DNA of 64,000 nt from positions 1 through 64,000 of the forward strand of contig CAYJMF010000006.1 in assembly GCA_964370855.1 (NCBI GenBank). Direction: 5' to 3'. The notes under the pieces were generated by a model. It was given only the letters and a program-made list of their open reading frames with translations, was not told the origin of the DNA and did not search any database. The translations under genes were made by a program, and so were the position numbers. Position 1 is the first letter of the stretch, and every line of letters begins with the position of its first letter. Positions 9,266-17,612 of this stretch are shown here, in pieces. The stretch comes from JAKLKS01 sp964370855. Its GTDB lineage: Bacteria; Planctomycetota; JAJSAM01; JAKLKS01.

Positions 9266-9633
9266 GCGGTAACCTGGCCCCTTCCGCCGCGGCCCGCGAG
9301 CACGCGCCCCCGGACCGCGTCGGGATCCACGGTCGCCGTCGGCCGCGCGTCCTTCTCCCACTCCACCATCCGGAGCCGGCGGACGTACTCATCGAGGCCG
9401 GACCGCAGGAGGAGGATCCGCTTCCTCCTGGAGCCCACGGTCCCGACACGGATGCAGGGGAGCGCCCCCTCGTTCACTAGGTCGTGGTGCGGGGTCTGCC
9501 CCCCTGGCTGGCTCTTGAGCGCGTGGGCGCCCGGGGGGGGGGGGCCCGCCCCGGGGGGGGGGGGGCGCGCCGCCGGCGGGGAGTCCTCCCCCGCCGCGGC
9601 GCCGGCGTCCCGGACGGGAGTCTCCGCGCCCAT
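9262..9633 (-). CDS. Small protein with excisionase/MerR-like HTH tail
   Basis: 123 residues from ATG 9633, directly after the TAG of the preceding gene (TAGATG). The C-terminal half LVNEGALPCIRVG followed by KRILLLRSGLDEYVRRL matches the wing and last helix of the HTH_17 (excisionase/MerR-type) fold. The N-terminal half is Pro/Ala-rich and encoded across two long G tracts (9533-9544, 9553-9565), so a homopolymer error could have displaced the first helix into another frame. An excisionase role fits the neighbouring integrase, but the start and frame are uncertain. Confidence 0.5.
   Translation of the reverse strand: MGAETPVRDAGAAAGEDSPPAARPPPPGAGPPPPGAHALKSQPGGQTPHHDLVNEGALPCIRVGTVGSRRKRILLLRSGLDEYVRRLRMVEWEKDARPTATVDPDAVRGRVLAGRGGRGQVTA
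9533..9565. repeat. Two long G homopolymers
   Basis: A run of 12 G (9533-9544) and a run of 13 G (9553-9565) within coding sequence. Either assembly artefact or slippage-prone tract; length errors here would shift the frame of the HTH gene. Confidence 0.7.
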
Positions 9634-10458
9634 CTACCCTGCGGCCCCTTGCCCACCCGGAGGCATGGACAGGGATCCCGAGGTGGCCTTCGCAGCAACC
9701 CTGGCGGCCAAGACGGCCAGGGGCTCGGCCTTGCCCCGGTGGGGCCCGCGGTTGGCCTTCACGCGGGCCTCCTGGCCTCGGTCCTCCGCCGATGCACGGG
9801 CGACGTCTCGGGCCCGTTCGCGGCCGCGGGGACAGCGACAGCACTCCGCCTTGGCTGCCGTTCCGCGGAGGCCATCCCTGCACTCCCGGCAGATCGCCGT
9901 GCCGGGGGTTCCTCCTCCATGGCCGCTGTTTCCGTTCGGGGGTGCGGCGGCGAGAGGATTCACGTCAACGGCGGTTTGATTCTCGTCTCTACGTCCCGTC
10001 CCGTCACGTCCCGTCACGTCCCCGTAACTTACGGGTGTTACCGTAACGCCCGTAACGTTACTCCCGCCGTGAGGGGGAGGCTGCCTAGGAGAGGTGATCC
10101 CGGCACGGCGCTGTCTCATCCGCCGCATCCGGTCAGCGGCCGTGGGGTCCCCCTGGTACACCTTCCAGTCGAGGACGATCCACGCATCCCCGTCGTCGAG
10201 GAGGAGCTTCTCGCGCACGCAGGCGTCCACTCCACGGGAGAGTTCGCGCACCCAGGTTCGGAGACAGGGTCCCTTCACGTTGAGGTGTCCCGCGAGGATC
10301 TCCCCGTCCACGTCCGCCTTCTGGATGACCCCTTCCCAGGCCTGGGCCTTGGTCATCTCGAGGAGGGCCCGGTAGGCGATGCCGCCCCAGTGCCCAGCCC
10401 GGCGCATCCGGGAGTCCTGGGCGAGGGTCCCGGGCCAGCGGAGCCAAGGGGCGCCCAT
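9634..10458 (-). CDS. Phage replication-type protein (DnaD/helicase-loader-like N-terminus)
   Basis: 274 residues from ATG 10458 (MGAPWLRWPGTLAQDSRM). The first ~115 residues read like the winged-helix N-domain of phage replication proteins: WLRW start, buried helices around IAYRALLEMTKAQAW, a LLLDDGDAWIVLDWKVYQ strand and the DPTAADRMRRMRQRRAG linker often found after such domains. The rest is low-complexity Gly/Pro with a CRECRDG/CCRC cysteine cluster near residues 190-212 and a basic tail. A part of the gene around 9955-10060 has unusually many GTAAC/ACGT repeats. Family assignment is inferred from motif style only. Confidence 0.45.
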   Translation of the reverse strand: MGAPWLRWPGTLAQDSRMRRAGHWGGIAYRALLEMTKAQAWEGVIQKADVDGEILAGHLNVKGPCLRTWVRELSRGVDACVREKLLLDDGDAWIVLDWKVYQGDPTAADRMRRMRQRRAGITSPRQPPPHGGSNVTGVTVTPVSYGDVTGRDGTGRRDENQTAVDVNPLAAAPPNGNSGHGGGTPGTAICRECRDGLRGTAAKAECCRCPRGRERARDVARASAEDRGQEARVKANRGPHRGKAEPLAVLAARVAAKATSGSLSMPPGGQGAAG

Positions 10459-10606
10459 CAGGAGGTCGTCCTGAAGGTGGTGCTCACGAGGACCGTGCCA
10501 TCGTCCGCGGCCGGCCCTACGATGCTATTCGGCATGGGAGCAACCCCTCCCTGTCGCATCATCCGGCCCCCGTGCTTCCCGGCGCGGGGGCCGGCTCGAC
10601 TCCGGT

Positions 10607-10984
10607 TCATGTCGGTGGAGACTGGCCGAACACCGGCCGCGGGCGGGAACGCCCCGCCCCGCTATCCCCGTCCCCCTTGCTCCGGCCCCCGTCGTGGTCC
10701 CCGGAGACCCGGGGGATGATGGGGACCGAATCGTCCGTTTCGCCCCTGGTCACGGGGCCCGGCCTGTGGGAGCTCCGCTTCGGTGGGGCCGATGGGAGAC
10801 CACGTCCCCGCACCGCCGGAGGCGGGGCCAGTGAAGGCCCAGGGGGTGGCGGCCCGCGCCCGATGCCCAAGGAAACGGCCACAAGAACGGCGCCGGCGAC
10901 GGCCAGTCCGGTGCCGAGGTGGATGGCACTCAGCCCAGCGCAGAGCAGCAGTAGCCCCGCCCAGAAGTAGAGGTTGCGGATCAT
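10607..10984 (-). CDS. Small membrane protein
   Basis: 125 residues from ATG 10984, overlapping the upstream gene stop by 4 bp (ATGA), which supports translation. Two adjacent hydrophobic segments (LYFWAGLLLLCAGLSAIHLG and TGLAVAGAVLVAVSLGIG, residues ~4-42) form a membrane hairpin; the rest is Pro/Arg-rich and disordered. In phages such proteins can be holins or anchors, but nothing here proves it. Not recognised. Confidence 0.5.
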   Translation of the reverse strand: MIRNLYFWAGLLLLCAGLSAIHLGTGLAVAGAVLVAVSLGIGRGPPPPGPSLAPPPAVRGRGLPSAPPKRSSHRPGPVTRGETDDSVPIIPRVSGDHDGGRSKGDGDSGAGRSRPRPVFGQSPPT

Positions 10985-11748
10985 TCTTCCTCGGTCGCCC
11001 TCTCACCCTTGTCGAGCATGCCGAGCTCCGGGAACGGCCCCACGTCCTTCCACGCCGGGTCGTCGCGGGCCGGGCTGCAGCGGACCACGACCATGGGCAG
11101 CGGCCCCGGGCGGGCCTCCTCCAGGAGTGCCGCGATCCGTGTGTTGAGGTCCTCCGGCACCTCGGTAAGTTGCAGGAGCTCCCTTGCCCTCGTCAGGGCG
11201 GACTCGATGCGCTTCCCCCACTCGGCGACCGCGGGCGCGTTGCTGCAGGTGATGGTGCGGAGGCGGATGCCGAGGTTGCTGCGCGCGACGGTCTGGATCT
11301 CCTGGCGCATGGTCTCGGAACGCCCGCGGGCCGCCGATGCATCCAGGAAGGAGGCAAGCGCCGCCTCGAGGGCGGAGATGCACTCGAGCGCTCGCGGGTC
11401 TGCCTCCTGGGCCAGTTCCCGCCGGACGCGGGAGAGACCCTCGGTGACCTGGTCCCGTATGCTCCGCACTTCCAGCGCCGCCGCGGCGCGCCTGCGGAGC
11501 GCGGCCTTGTAGGCTTCCATCGTGGAGGCGACGTTGTCGTCTTCGGTGAACAGCCGCCGATTGGCCCTGGGCAGGTCCTCGTACTTCATGGTGAGGAGGG
11601 CATCGCGCTCGGCGACGAGAGCCTGGCGGGCCTGGGTGCGTGCCTCGGCCGCCGAGGTCTCGGCCTCCATGTCCCGGACCAGCCTCCGCCCGCTCGTGGT
11701 GTCCAGGAGCTTAGCGAGCCTCGCTACTGCGTCCCCTTCCTTCGGCAT
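10981..11748 (-). CDS. Coiled-coil protein of phage element
   Basis: 255 residues from ATG 11748 (MPKEGDAVARLAKLLD), chosen for the AGAGAGGAA ribosome site 6 nt upstream; the open frame extends 204 bp further but is Arg/Ser junk. Nearly the whole chain is charged helix (ARTQARQALVAERDALLTMK; RAAAALEVRSIRDQVTEGL), typical of coiled coil. No catalytic motif is visible. It is first of a run of similar Glu/Ala-rich helical genes (11789, 12315, 13004), suggesting related roles such as scaffold, tape-measure fragments or accessory structural proteins. Confidence 0.6.
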   Translation of the reverse strand: MPKEGDAVARLAKLLDTTSGRRLVRDMEAETSAAEARTQARQALVAERDALLTMKYEDLPRANRRLFTEDDNVASTMEAYKAALRRRAAAALEVRSIRDQVTEGLSRVRRELAQEADPRALECISALEAALASFLDASAARGRSETMRQEIQTVARSNLGIRLRTITCSNAPAVAEWGKRIESALTRARELLQLTEVPEDLNTRIAALLEEARPGPLPMVVVRCSPARDDPAWKDVGPFPELGMLDKGERATEEE

Positions 11749-11788
11749 GGTGATTCCTCTCTGGCGCCCGCGGCGCCGGCGCCGTGTC

Positions 11789-12283
11789 CTACTCGCCGAG
11801 GGCCTCGATCCGGATGACTTCGAGGCGGCGCGCGGTGGGTTCTTCGCCGCCCGACTTGAAGGTCGCCGCGCCCAACCGGAGGATCCCGGCCTCCGCGGCC
11901 AGTCGTCCCGAGATGGCCTTCGGGGCCTCCCCGAACCGGTACTGGAGGTCATGGGCCCGGCGCTGGAGCGCCTCGAGCAGCTCCCCGAGGCCGCGCCCCG
12001 GCGTTGCCGAGATCTCCCTCAACGCCAGTTCCATCGCCGCCTGGTAGGTCCGCCTCTCCCTCTCCACCTCCAGGGTGGCCTCGTCGCGCGCCTCCATGGC
12101 TCGGGCCATCTGCTGGTGGTTCTTCTCGGTCCGGTCCCCGTTGAAGGTATGGCTCGCCCGGCTGGATTTCTCCTGCGCCTCGTCGGCCTTGGAACGAAGG
12201 TCGCCGGCGCACTCATGGGCGACCGCGGCCGCGTCGAGCTTGCGGGCGAGTTCCTCGCGCTTCTCCTGCATCGTCGCCTCCAT
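11789..12283 (-). CDS. Helical protein starting MEATMQEKREEL
   Basis: 164 residues from ATG 12283 with AAAGGGAGAAA upstream. The chain is mostly amphipathic helix (EKREELARKLDAAAVAHECAG) with one long middle helix rich in Glu/Arg (EARDEATLEVERERRTYQAA) and a short C-terminal beta-like end (RLEVIRIEALGE). Its first codons are duplicated in a 15-residue remnant at 12918-12965. The C-terminal phrase LEAIRIAARV of the next gene resembles LEVIRIEALGE here, so the two may be diverged relatives. Function unknown. Confidence 0.6.
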   Translation of the reverse strand: MEATMQEKREELARKLDAAAVAHECAGDLRSKADEAQEKSSRASHTFNGDRTEKNHQQMARAMEARDEATLEVERERRTYQAAMELALREISATPGRGLGELLEALQRRAHDLQYRFGEAPKAISGRLAAEAGILRLGAATFKSGGEEPTARRLEVIRIEALGE

Positions 12284-12314
12284 GGCATTTCTCCCTTTGG
12301 CCCCAGGGGGCCGC

Positions 12315-12746
12315 CTAGACCCGAGCCGCGATGCGGATCGCCTCCAATGCGTCCCGGGGGACCGGCGACTCGCCTGAGCGGAGCGCCGCGGCGGCGAGCC
12401 GGAGATATCCGGCGTTGATGGTGCGGAGCGTCGTCCACCCCTGCGCGGTCTTGGGGCTCCCCATCTCCTCGCCGCAGTGGCCCAGGTGGTTGGCCAGGGC
12501 GAGCACCCCATCGTCGTGTGACTCGCGGAACACGCGGGCGGCCATCTCCCGTGCCCGGGTCACCCGGGCGCGGATCCCGTCTTGCTTCTCGTTGGCGGCC
12601 CTCTTCGTGCTCTGGGTTGCGTGGCTCCCGATCTCCGCGTGGGCTTTCGCCGCCGCCTCGGCGGCCGCCTGGGCCGGCGCCAATTCCGTCTCCAACTCGT
12701 CGGCCGCGGCATCGAGCTCCACGACCTCGGTGTTCTTGTCCTTCAT
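12315..12746 (-). CDS. Helical Ala/Glu-rich protein
   Basis: 143 residues from ATG 12746 (MKDKNTEVVELDAAADEL) with GAGGAGA 8 nt upstream; an upstream extension of the frame lacks coding character. A long N-terminal helix is followed by ARVTRAREMAARVFRESHDD, a HLGHCGEEMG turn and the C-terminal VPRDALEAIRIAARV. It sits 31 bp before the MEATMQEKREEL gene, in the same direction. Probably a paralog of that neighbour; no known family recognised. Confidence 0.55.
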   Translation of the reverse strand: MKDKNTEVVELDAAADELETELAPAQAAAEAAAKAHAEIGSHATQSTKRAANEKQDGIRARVTRAREMAARVFRESHDDGVLALANHLGHCGEEMGSPKTAQGWTTLRTINAGYLRLAAAALRSGESPVPRDALEAIRIAARV

Positions 12747-12917
12747 GCCTGTCTCCTCACTGGTCCCGTCTTTCTCGACGTCGTCCAGGGACCCGGGACG
12801 ACGGGGCTCCCGAGAGCCGCCGGCGGGAAGCACCTCCCGCGGATCCGCGGCCTTGGTGATGTCAAGGGTTCGCGGCCGAGCCCACAACGGGCCCCGACGG
12901 CAATCTCGGGATCTTGT

Positions 12918-12965
12918 TCACGGGCGCGTCCTGAGGTCCTCGCGCTTCTGCATCGTCGCCTCCAT
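12918..12965 (-). pseudogene. 15-codon remnant or leader peptide MEATMQKREDLRTRP
   Basis: ATG at 12965 is preceded by AAGGAGGAAC, a strong ribosome site, and encodes MEATMQKRED before a stop. This copies the start of the gene at 12283 (MEATMQEKREEL). It is either the 5' end of a duplicated and deleted gene or a short leader peptide. The region 12747-13003 holds nothing else convincing. Confidence 0.5.
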
Positions 12966-13003
12966 TTCGTTCCTCCTTCCGTGCGGCCCCTTGGTGAAGC
13001 CGT

Positions 13004-13444
13004 CTACGGCCACAGCACGGGCTCGTGCCCCGGCTTGAAGAGTGCGGCGAGTTCCACGTCGAGTCGCCCACTCCCCCGCTGCAGCTCCCCCGCCTTCGTC
13101 GGCAGCAGGCCCATGGCGACGGCGTGCTCCCGGGCCTCTCGGCCAAGCTGCTCTGCCTCCGCGGCAAGCCGCTCCTTCTCCCCCGGCCGGCGCTTTGCGG
13201 TGGCGGCCACCGCGGCCCGGAGGTGCGCGGTGAAGGCCAGGACGAGCGCCATGGCCTGGGGACGAACCTCCGGGCAGAGAAGGCCCTCCCGGAGCATCCG
13301 GGAGGCGAGAACCCGCCAGGTGCGGAGCTCCACCCCGTGGAAGTGGGGCGGAGGACAGAGGAGCGCTCGTGCATCGTTCTCCTCGGAGAAACAGGCCGGC
13401 GGACGCCGAGGGGAGGACGTGGGGAGATCCCGCAGGAACCTCAT
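13004..13444 (-). CDS. Possible phage small terminase (P27-like) or helical protein
   Basis: 146 residues from ATG 13444, overlapping the stop of the HTH gene upstream by 4 bp. After a basic N-terminus, ELRTWRVLASRMLREGLL and QAMALVLAFTAHLRAAVAAT form a helical pair; the end (AREHAVAMGLLPTKAGEL) recalls the MGLTPSSR ending of P27-type small terminase subunits, which bind phage DNA for packaging. No large terminase is visible in the window, although part of the element could be lost in the gap at 22.47 kb. Weak assignment. Confidence 0.4.
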   Translation of the reverse strand: MRFLRDLPTSSPRRPPACFSEENDARALLCPPPHFHGVELRTWRVLASRMLREGLLCPEVRPQAMALVLAFTAHLRAAVAATAKRRPGEKERLAAEAEQLGREAREHAVAMGLLPTKAGELQRGSGRLDVELAALFKPGHEPVLWP

Positions 13445-13737
13445 GGCTGCGCTCCTGGAGTGCTCAGTGCGCGCAGCGCCGTCGCCCGGGCCATCGCCCG
13501 GCACCGACGACAGCGGACCTCAGGGAGGACGACGGGGATCCCGCAGTACGCACAGGGGGTCAGGAGTCCGCGGAGCTCCTCGCGGCAGCGCTCGACGTCC
13601 TCCGGCCACCATTGGCGACGACCACCGACGAAGGCTGGAGCACGAACCCTGCCCGACCGCACGAGGACTTGAAGGTCGGACGGAGCAACTCCGAGGAGGG
13701 ACGCGGCGGCGCCGGTCGTGACTGCCCTGCCGTGCAT
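13441..13737 (-). CDS. HTH protein with C-terminal zinc ribbon
   Basis: 98 residues from ATG 13737 (an in-frame GTG lies at 13755). Residues ~3-55 are a MerR-like helix-turn-helix: TTGAAASLLGVAPSDLQVLVRSG, then the wing APAFVGGRRQWWPEDVERC. Near the end CAYC and CRRC, 15 residues apart, make a likely zinc ribbon. It overlaps the next gene by 4 bp. DNA-binding regulator or excisionase-like role in the element is inferred. Confidence 0.6.
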   Translation of the reverse strand: MHGRAVTTGAAASLLGVAPSDLQVLVRSGRVRAPAFVGGRRQWWPEDVERCREELRGLLTPCAYCGIPVVLPEVRCRRCRAMARATALRALSTPGAQP

Positions 13738-13791
13738 GTCCCCAGCGTGCGACACCGCGCGGCTGGAAGTCGACAGAGTCCCGTCTGACGG

Positions 13792-14760
13792 CTAGACCGA
13801 GATAAGGCCCGCGCGGTCCCTGCGCTGACGCTTCTCCCGCACCCCCGCGCGGACGGACGCCGCCTTCGTTCCGGGTGGGAGTCCCAAGCTCTCCAGGGTC
13901 GCCTCCCACCACCTACTCGTGCGTTGGGCCCCTGGGCGCTTCCCCTGTTGGCATCGCTCGCACCAGGCCCGCGGGGATCCTCGCTGGTCTTCGAGGGAGA
14001 CAACCTCGGGCACGAGACCGCCGTCCCTGCGTCCAAGGCAACCGCCTCCTCCTGCGCACCGCTGGATCCGGATCCTTCCGATCTTTGCGGGAGCCCCGTC
14101 CAGGTACCCCGTGACCTTGGCCGCCAGAGGAAGGAGGATCCTCTGGGCCGCGACGGCCTCCCGAGCCGTGGCCCTCGTGTTAGGGTCCGGCGCCAGCTCC
14201 GGGCGGGCCAGGTCCGGATACATCGTGGTGAACTCCGACACGAAGCGGGCAACTTGCCGGCGATGGTTGGTGCGCATCCTCAGGGGGAAGCTCCAGACCT
14301 TGGGCCCGGCCGCCGGGATGATGGGGACGCAAAGGCCCCAGTGGACGATCCACCCGAGCGGTGGCAATTCGGCCGGGACTTCGCTGCTGCCAAAGAAGTC
14401 ATCATCCGGACAGTCGGGTGTCCGTAGCACCGCCGGGAATCCCCCCAAGGTCGCGCAGGCGAGTGTCTGAACGTACGCGCTGAGCCAACTCCGAAGGGAC
14501 CTCTCGTCGAGCCCCCCAGGCGGGTCCTTGGCAAGGGCATCGACGAATGGTCCGATGCGCGCCGCGAGCTCGCGGCCCCTGCCGACCTGGTCGTCGTCAT
14601 CCCACTCCACGTTGAGGTCGATTGGGCGCAGCCCAGGGAAGGCCCGCGGGGTGACCTCCGGTGGCACGAGGAGTCCGGGGTACGCGGGGACCACCGCGAA
14701 GGGGGCATCGAGAAGGGCCTTGTCCCTGAGCAACCGCCACGCCTTCCACGCCCTGTCCAT
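13792..14760 (-). CDS. Hypothetical protein with C-terminal Cys-rich treble-clef-like region
   Basis: 322 residues from ATG 14760 (a GTG at 14775 is also in frame). The body is not recognised; it contains mixed helices and strands such as GWIVHWGLCVPIIP and NHRRQVARFVSEF. Near the end RCAGGGGCLGRRD and WCERCQQGKR, about 25 residues apart, could bind zinc in the manner of CGNR-type fingers, which follow a helical domain in some regulators. Codon pattern is consistent with coding. It starts the leftward run of small genes. Confidence 0.5.
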   Translation of the reverse strand: MDRAWKAWRLLRDKALLDAPFAVVPAYPGLLVPPEVTPRAFPGLRPIDLNVEWDDDDQVGRGRELAARIGPFVDALAKDPPGGLDERSLRSWLSAYVQTLACATLGGFPAVLRTPDCPDDDFFGSSEVPAELPPLGWIVHWGLCVPIIPAAGPKVWSFPLRMRTNHRRQVARFVSEFTTMYPDLARPELAPDPNTRATAREAVAAQRILLPLAAKVTGYLDGAPAKIGRIRIQRCAGGGGCLGRRDGGLVPEVVSLEDQRGSPRAWCERCQQGKRPGAQRTSRWWEATLESLGLPPGTKAASVRAGVREKRQRRDRAGLISV

Positions 14761-14932
14761 TCGCTCGGTCCTCACGGTGAGGGGCCGTGGCGGCCGGGAC
14801 CGAGCCGGCGCGCCACGAGGCCCATGGAAGGTGACGGGTTCATGGGGCCCGCCGTGGAACCTCTACCATCCCGAGGGGACATCACCGGGGCGGGACGCCA
14901 GCTTGAGGAGGCCTCGTGGCCCGTGGCCCCTG

Positions 14933-15235
14933 CTAGCGGAGGGACTCGACGATGCGGCGCCGCTGCTCTTGGCTCCGCCGCGCGGCGGCGAACTCCGCGG
15001 CGATCTCTCCCTCGGACACGCGAAGGCGACGGACCCGCGGTTCGGCGAGGTCGAGGGACGCGAGGGCGACTTCGTCGCTCCGAAGCCCCGCCGCCTGGCG
15101 GTCCTGGAGCATCCGCCAGGCCATGGCCGGGCGGCCGGCATCGAAGGCGGCCTTCAGAGTCCTCGCCATCCCGGCCCCTTCGCGCTGGATGACGTCGCGC
15201 GCGTCGGCGGAGTTCCGCGGCAGTCCAATCAGCAT
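14933..15235 (-). CDS. Small hypothetical phage protein
   Basis: 100 residues from ATG 15235, preceded by AGGAGGGGG. It overlaps the end of the upstream 75-aa gene by 7 bp. Helical and charged (GMARTLKAAFDAGRPAMAWR; SEGEIAAEFAAARRSQEQRR). Not recognised; support comes from the ribosome site and packing. Confidence 0.45.
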   Translation of the reverse strand: MLIGLPRNSADARDVIQREGAGMARTLKAAFDAGRPAMAWRMLQDRQAAGLRSDEVALASLDLAEPRVRRLRVSEGEIAAEFAAARRSQEQRRRIVESLR

Positions 15236-15456
15236 GCTCCCCCTCCTGGGGTGGGCGGCCGCCCCGCGGGCCTCGGGAGCTCGGCCAGGAGCTCGAACAC
15301 CTCGAGAGCCTGGGCCGCCCGCCGGCGCCGGTCCGGATGCCGCAGTGCGCGCAGGACCACGGTGGAGACGGGGATCCCGCCGACAGAGGAGGCCTCGAGG
15401 GCGAGGCCCCGAAGGAGTCGGGGCTCAGCGGCAGCCGGCGCGCGCGCGGTGACCAT
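15229..15456 (-). CDS. Very small hypothetical protein
   Basis: 75 residues from ATG 15456. Contains SVGGIPVSTVVLRALRHPDR and AAQALEVFELLAELPRP. It starts 12 bp after the upstream gene's stop and its end overlaps the next start. The phrase TVVLRALRHPDRRRR has no family match I can name. Low certainty. Confidence 0.35.
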   Translation of the reverse strand: MVTARAPAAAEPRLLRGLALEASSVGGIPVSTVVLRALRHPDRRRRAAQALEVFELLAELPRPAGRPPTPGGGAC

Positions 15457-15468
15457 GCTTCAGGAGTA

Positions 15469-15912
15469 TCACGGGCGGGCCCCAGGGTCTCCTTCTGCGG
15501 TGCTCCCGCGGCCGGGCCGGTGAGGTCGGGAGGATTCCGCGGCCTTGGCCGTGGGCGACTCCCCGGTGACGTTCCCCGTCCACCCGAAGCGCGCCAGCTC
15601 GAGGCCCTTCGCGGCCTTCCCCCTCTCCTCCCACGGCGACCCGTTGCGGGTGTTCCCCGAGAAGAGGGTCACCCCGACCAGGCGGCCGTCGCGGTCCACC
15701 CCCAGGACGAAGTGGAACCCGGTCACCTTGAAGACCACGGCCCGCGCGGGGGGCGCCGCCGGGTAGGGGAAGGCCCCGGCCACCTCGGCGGTCAACCCGG
15801 TCCACGGGTGCCGAGGCCGCGGCCGCCGCCGGCGACGAGGCGGGGGCATCCGGAGGGGGCCTCCGGCGGGGACATCGGGGGGGTCCTCCACGGGTGCCTC
15901 CTCGGGGCGCAC
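15469..15912 (-). CDS. Hypothetical protein
   Basis: Up to 147 residues from GTG 15912; ATG codons further in are possible starts. The Pro/Arg N-terminus is followed by a compact stretch that looks like a folded beta-rich domain: AVVFKVTGFHFVLGVDRDGR, LVGVTLFSGNTRNGSPWEE, and ARFGWTGNVTG. The C-terminal tail is low complexity. First gene of the leftward cluster after the C-rich region. Not recognised. Confidence 0.4.
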   Translation of the reverse strand: MRPEEAPVEDPPDVPAGGPLRMPPPRRRRRPRPRHPWTGLTAEVAGAFPYPAAPPARAVVFKVTGFHFVLGVDRDGRLVGVTLFSGNTRNGSPWEERGKAAKGLELARFGWTGNVTGESPTAKAAESSRPHRPGRGSTAEGDPGARP

Positions 15913-16274
15913 CCGGCCCCAGGCGCTGCGGTGCCCGGGCCCCGAGTGCGGGGGGCTTCCACTCTACCCACGGAGACCCCCTGCCAGACCAACGCCCCCC
16001 CGATCTTCGCTCGGGCAAAACCTGACGGCGCGCGCAACGGAGGGCATCCACGGTCGCAGAGCCCCCCCCCTCACGTTCCACCCCCCCCTCCCCCCCGCCT
16101 GCTGTCTGAAGGTTTTGCATGATGAAAAATCCACCACCCACCCCCCCCCGACCGACCTATCCACCGTAGGTGGCGGCCGGGGCTACTGCGGCCTCCGTGC
16201 GGCCCCCACGCGGGCCCGGACGACGGTTCTTGCCTCCGCCGCAGCCGGGGCGACGATGCCCACGAGGAGGTCCC
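15913..16274. other. C-rich intergenic region with inverted repeat
   Basis: No gene seen in these 362 nt, which separate leftward genes from rightward integrase 2. It has several C runs (16062-16098, 16137-16149) and an inverted repeat GCAAAACCT (16015-16023) / AGGTTTTGC (16110-16118) flanking them, with an AT-rich GATGAAAAATCC just after. It may hold divergent promoters or an att or origin region. Confidence 0.4.
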
Positions 16275-17612
16275 ATGCGCCGCGCCTTCGGCTCCACCTT
16301 CCGCCGCCGCCGCCCCGACGGGTCCTACCTCCGACACTGGTACTGCAGGTGGACCGAACCCGCGCCCGAGGGCCCCGTGAGCCCCTCCCCGAACCCCAAG
16401 GAGGGCGCGGCGCCGCCGACGGCCTCCCCGCAGCCCGCGGGCGCTCACCGTGCCCCGCGGGCCCGGCGCCGGCTCCGGGTCGCCGGTCTCACCCGCGCGT
16501 CGGCCGAGCAGCTCCTCGACGCCATCGAGGCGGAGCAGCGGCTCGCCCTCGAGCTCGCCCGCGGTGCCGCCCTCCCCGCGGCCGACGTCGCCGGCGGCGA
16601 CGGCGGCGAGGAAGTCGTCGCGGCCGACAGTCGCGGCCACGACGGCGCCGGCCCGAGCACCACCCCAAGGGGAGGAACCTCTCCGGCCGAGGACGTCGCC
16701 GCGGCCGTCCGGCGCGAGGCTGCCCGGGCCCGCTCCCTCGCCGGCGTCGCACCCGCGGTCCTCAACGCCTGGGCGGCGATCCTGGCCCCAGGGACGATGC
16801 GGAACCGGCGCGCCACCCTCGCCCGGTGGGCCGCCCGCCTGGGTCCCGGCCCCGTCTCCGCCATCACGGCCGCCGACATCCAGGCCGCCGTCCGCACCAT
16901 GCGCGGGCAAGGCCTCGCCGCCTCCACCGTGGCTACGGAGGTAGGGATCCTCAGCGCCGCCTTCCGCACCATGGCCCGCGAGCTCCGCCTGCGCCTTCCT
17001 CCGAACCCGTGCCACAGGGACCAGGGCCTCACGCTCCCCGCAGTCCACGCGAACCCTCGCCCCCACCTCCCCGCGGCGGCCGTGGAATCCTTCATCCGGG
17101 CATGCCCCTCCAACATCCGGCCCCAGGTCGTTCTCCTCGCAGACGCCGGGCTCCGCCCAGGCGAAGTACTCGGCCTCCTCTGGGGCGAGGTCTCTCTCGA
17201 TCTCCGCGCTCTCCTCCTCCGCAACACCAAGACGCACCGGGGCCGGACGGTCCCCCTCACGGACCGGGCCGTCGAGGTCCTCGCCGCGGCCCGCACCGAG
17301 CTCCTCCTCCAGCCCTCACCCTCGAGCCCCGTCTTCACCCTCCCCGAGCGGCGCTTCCGCGATCTCTTCCGGAAGGCGGCCCGCGCGGAGCGGCTCCCTC
17401 GCCTCGTGCTCTACAGCTTCCGCCACGGGCTGGCCTCGGGCCTGCTCCAGGAGGGAGCGCCCATCTCCGTCGTCCGGGACCTCCTCGGACACTCCAACGT
17501 CCGGACCACGGACGTCTACCTCCGGTCCCTCCCCGACGACGCAGGGCGCCAGGCCGTTGAGGACCTCGGACGAGCCCGTGCGTCGGCGAGCGTCAGACCA
17601 CCCTCCCTGTGA
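16275..17612 (+). CDS. Tyrosine recombinase 2
   Basis: 445 residues from ATG 16275 (MRRAFGSTFRRRRPDGS), with GAGGAGG 5 nt upstream. The N-terminal arm region contains RHWYCRWTEP, then a long acidic insert (~100-150), a core-binding helical domain (LNAWAAILAPGTMRNRRATL), and a catalytic domain: Arg in AGLRPGEVLGLLW (~291), Lys in NTKTHRGRTVPL, YSFRHGLASG (~380) where Tyr replaces the usual first His, LLGHSNVRTT, and nucleophile Tyr in DVYLRS (~414). Its 3' end overlaps the convergent tail gene by 20 bp. Probably the integrase of a second element or a resident recombinase. Confidence 0.88.
   Translation: MRRAFGSTFRRRRPDGSYLRHWYCRWTEPAPEGPVSPSPNPKEGAAPPTASPQPAGAHRAPRARRRLRVAGLTRASAEQLLDAIEAEQRLALELARGAALPAADVAGGDGGEEVVAADSRGHDGAGPSTTPRGGTSPAEDVAAAVRREAARARSLAGVAPAVLNAWAAILAPGTMRNRRATLARWAARLGPGPVSAITAADIQAAVRTMRGQGLAASTVATEVGILSAAFRTMARELRLRLPPNPCHRDQGLTLPAVHANPRPHLPAAAVESFIRACPSNIRPQVVLLADAGLRPGEVLGLLWGEVSLDLRALLLRNTKTHRGRTVPLTDRAVEVLAAARTELLLQPSPSSPVFTLPERRFRDLFRKAARAERLPRLVLYSFRHGLASGLLQEGAPISVVRDLLGHSNVRTTDVYLRSLPDDAGRQAVEDLGRARASASVRPPSL

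Noticed and set aside
14863..15192. Additional small genes on the plus strand at 14.8-15.2 kb
   Set aside because: They oppose a better-supported leftward gene with AGGAGGGGG ahead of its ATG and show Arg/Ser shadow composition.
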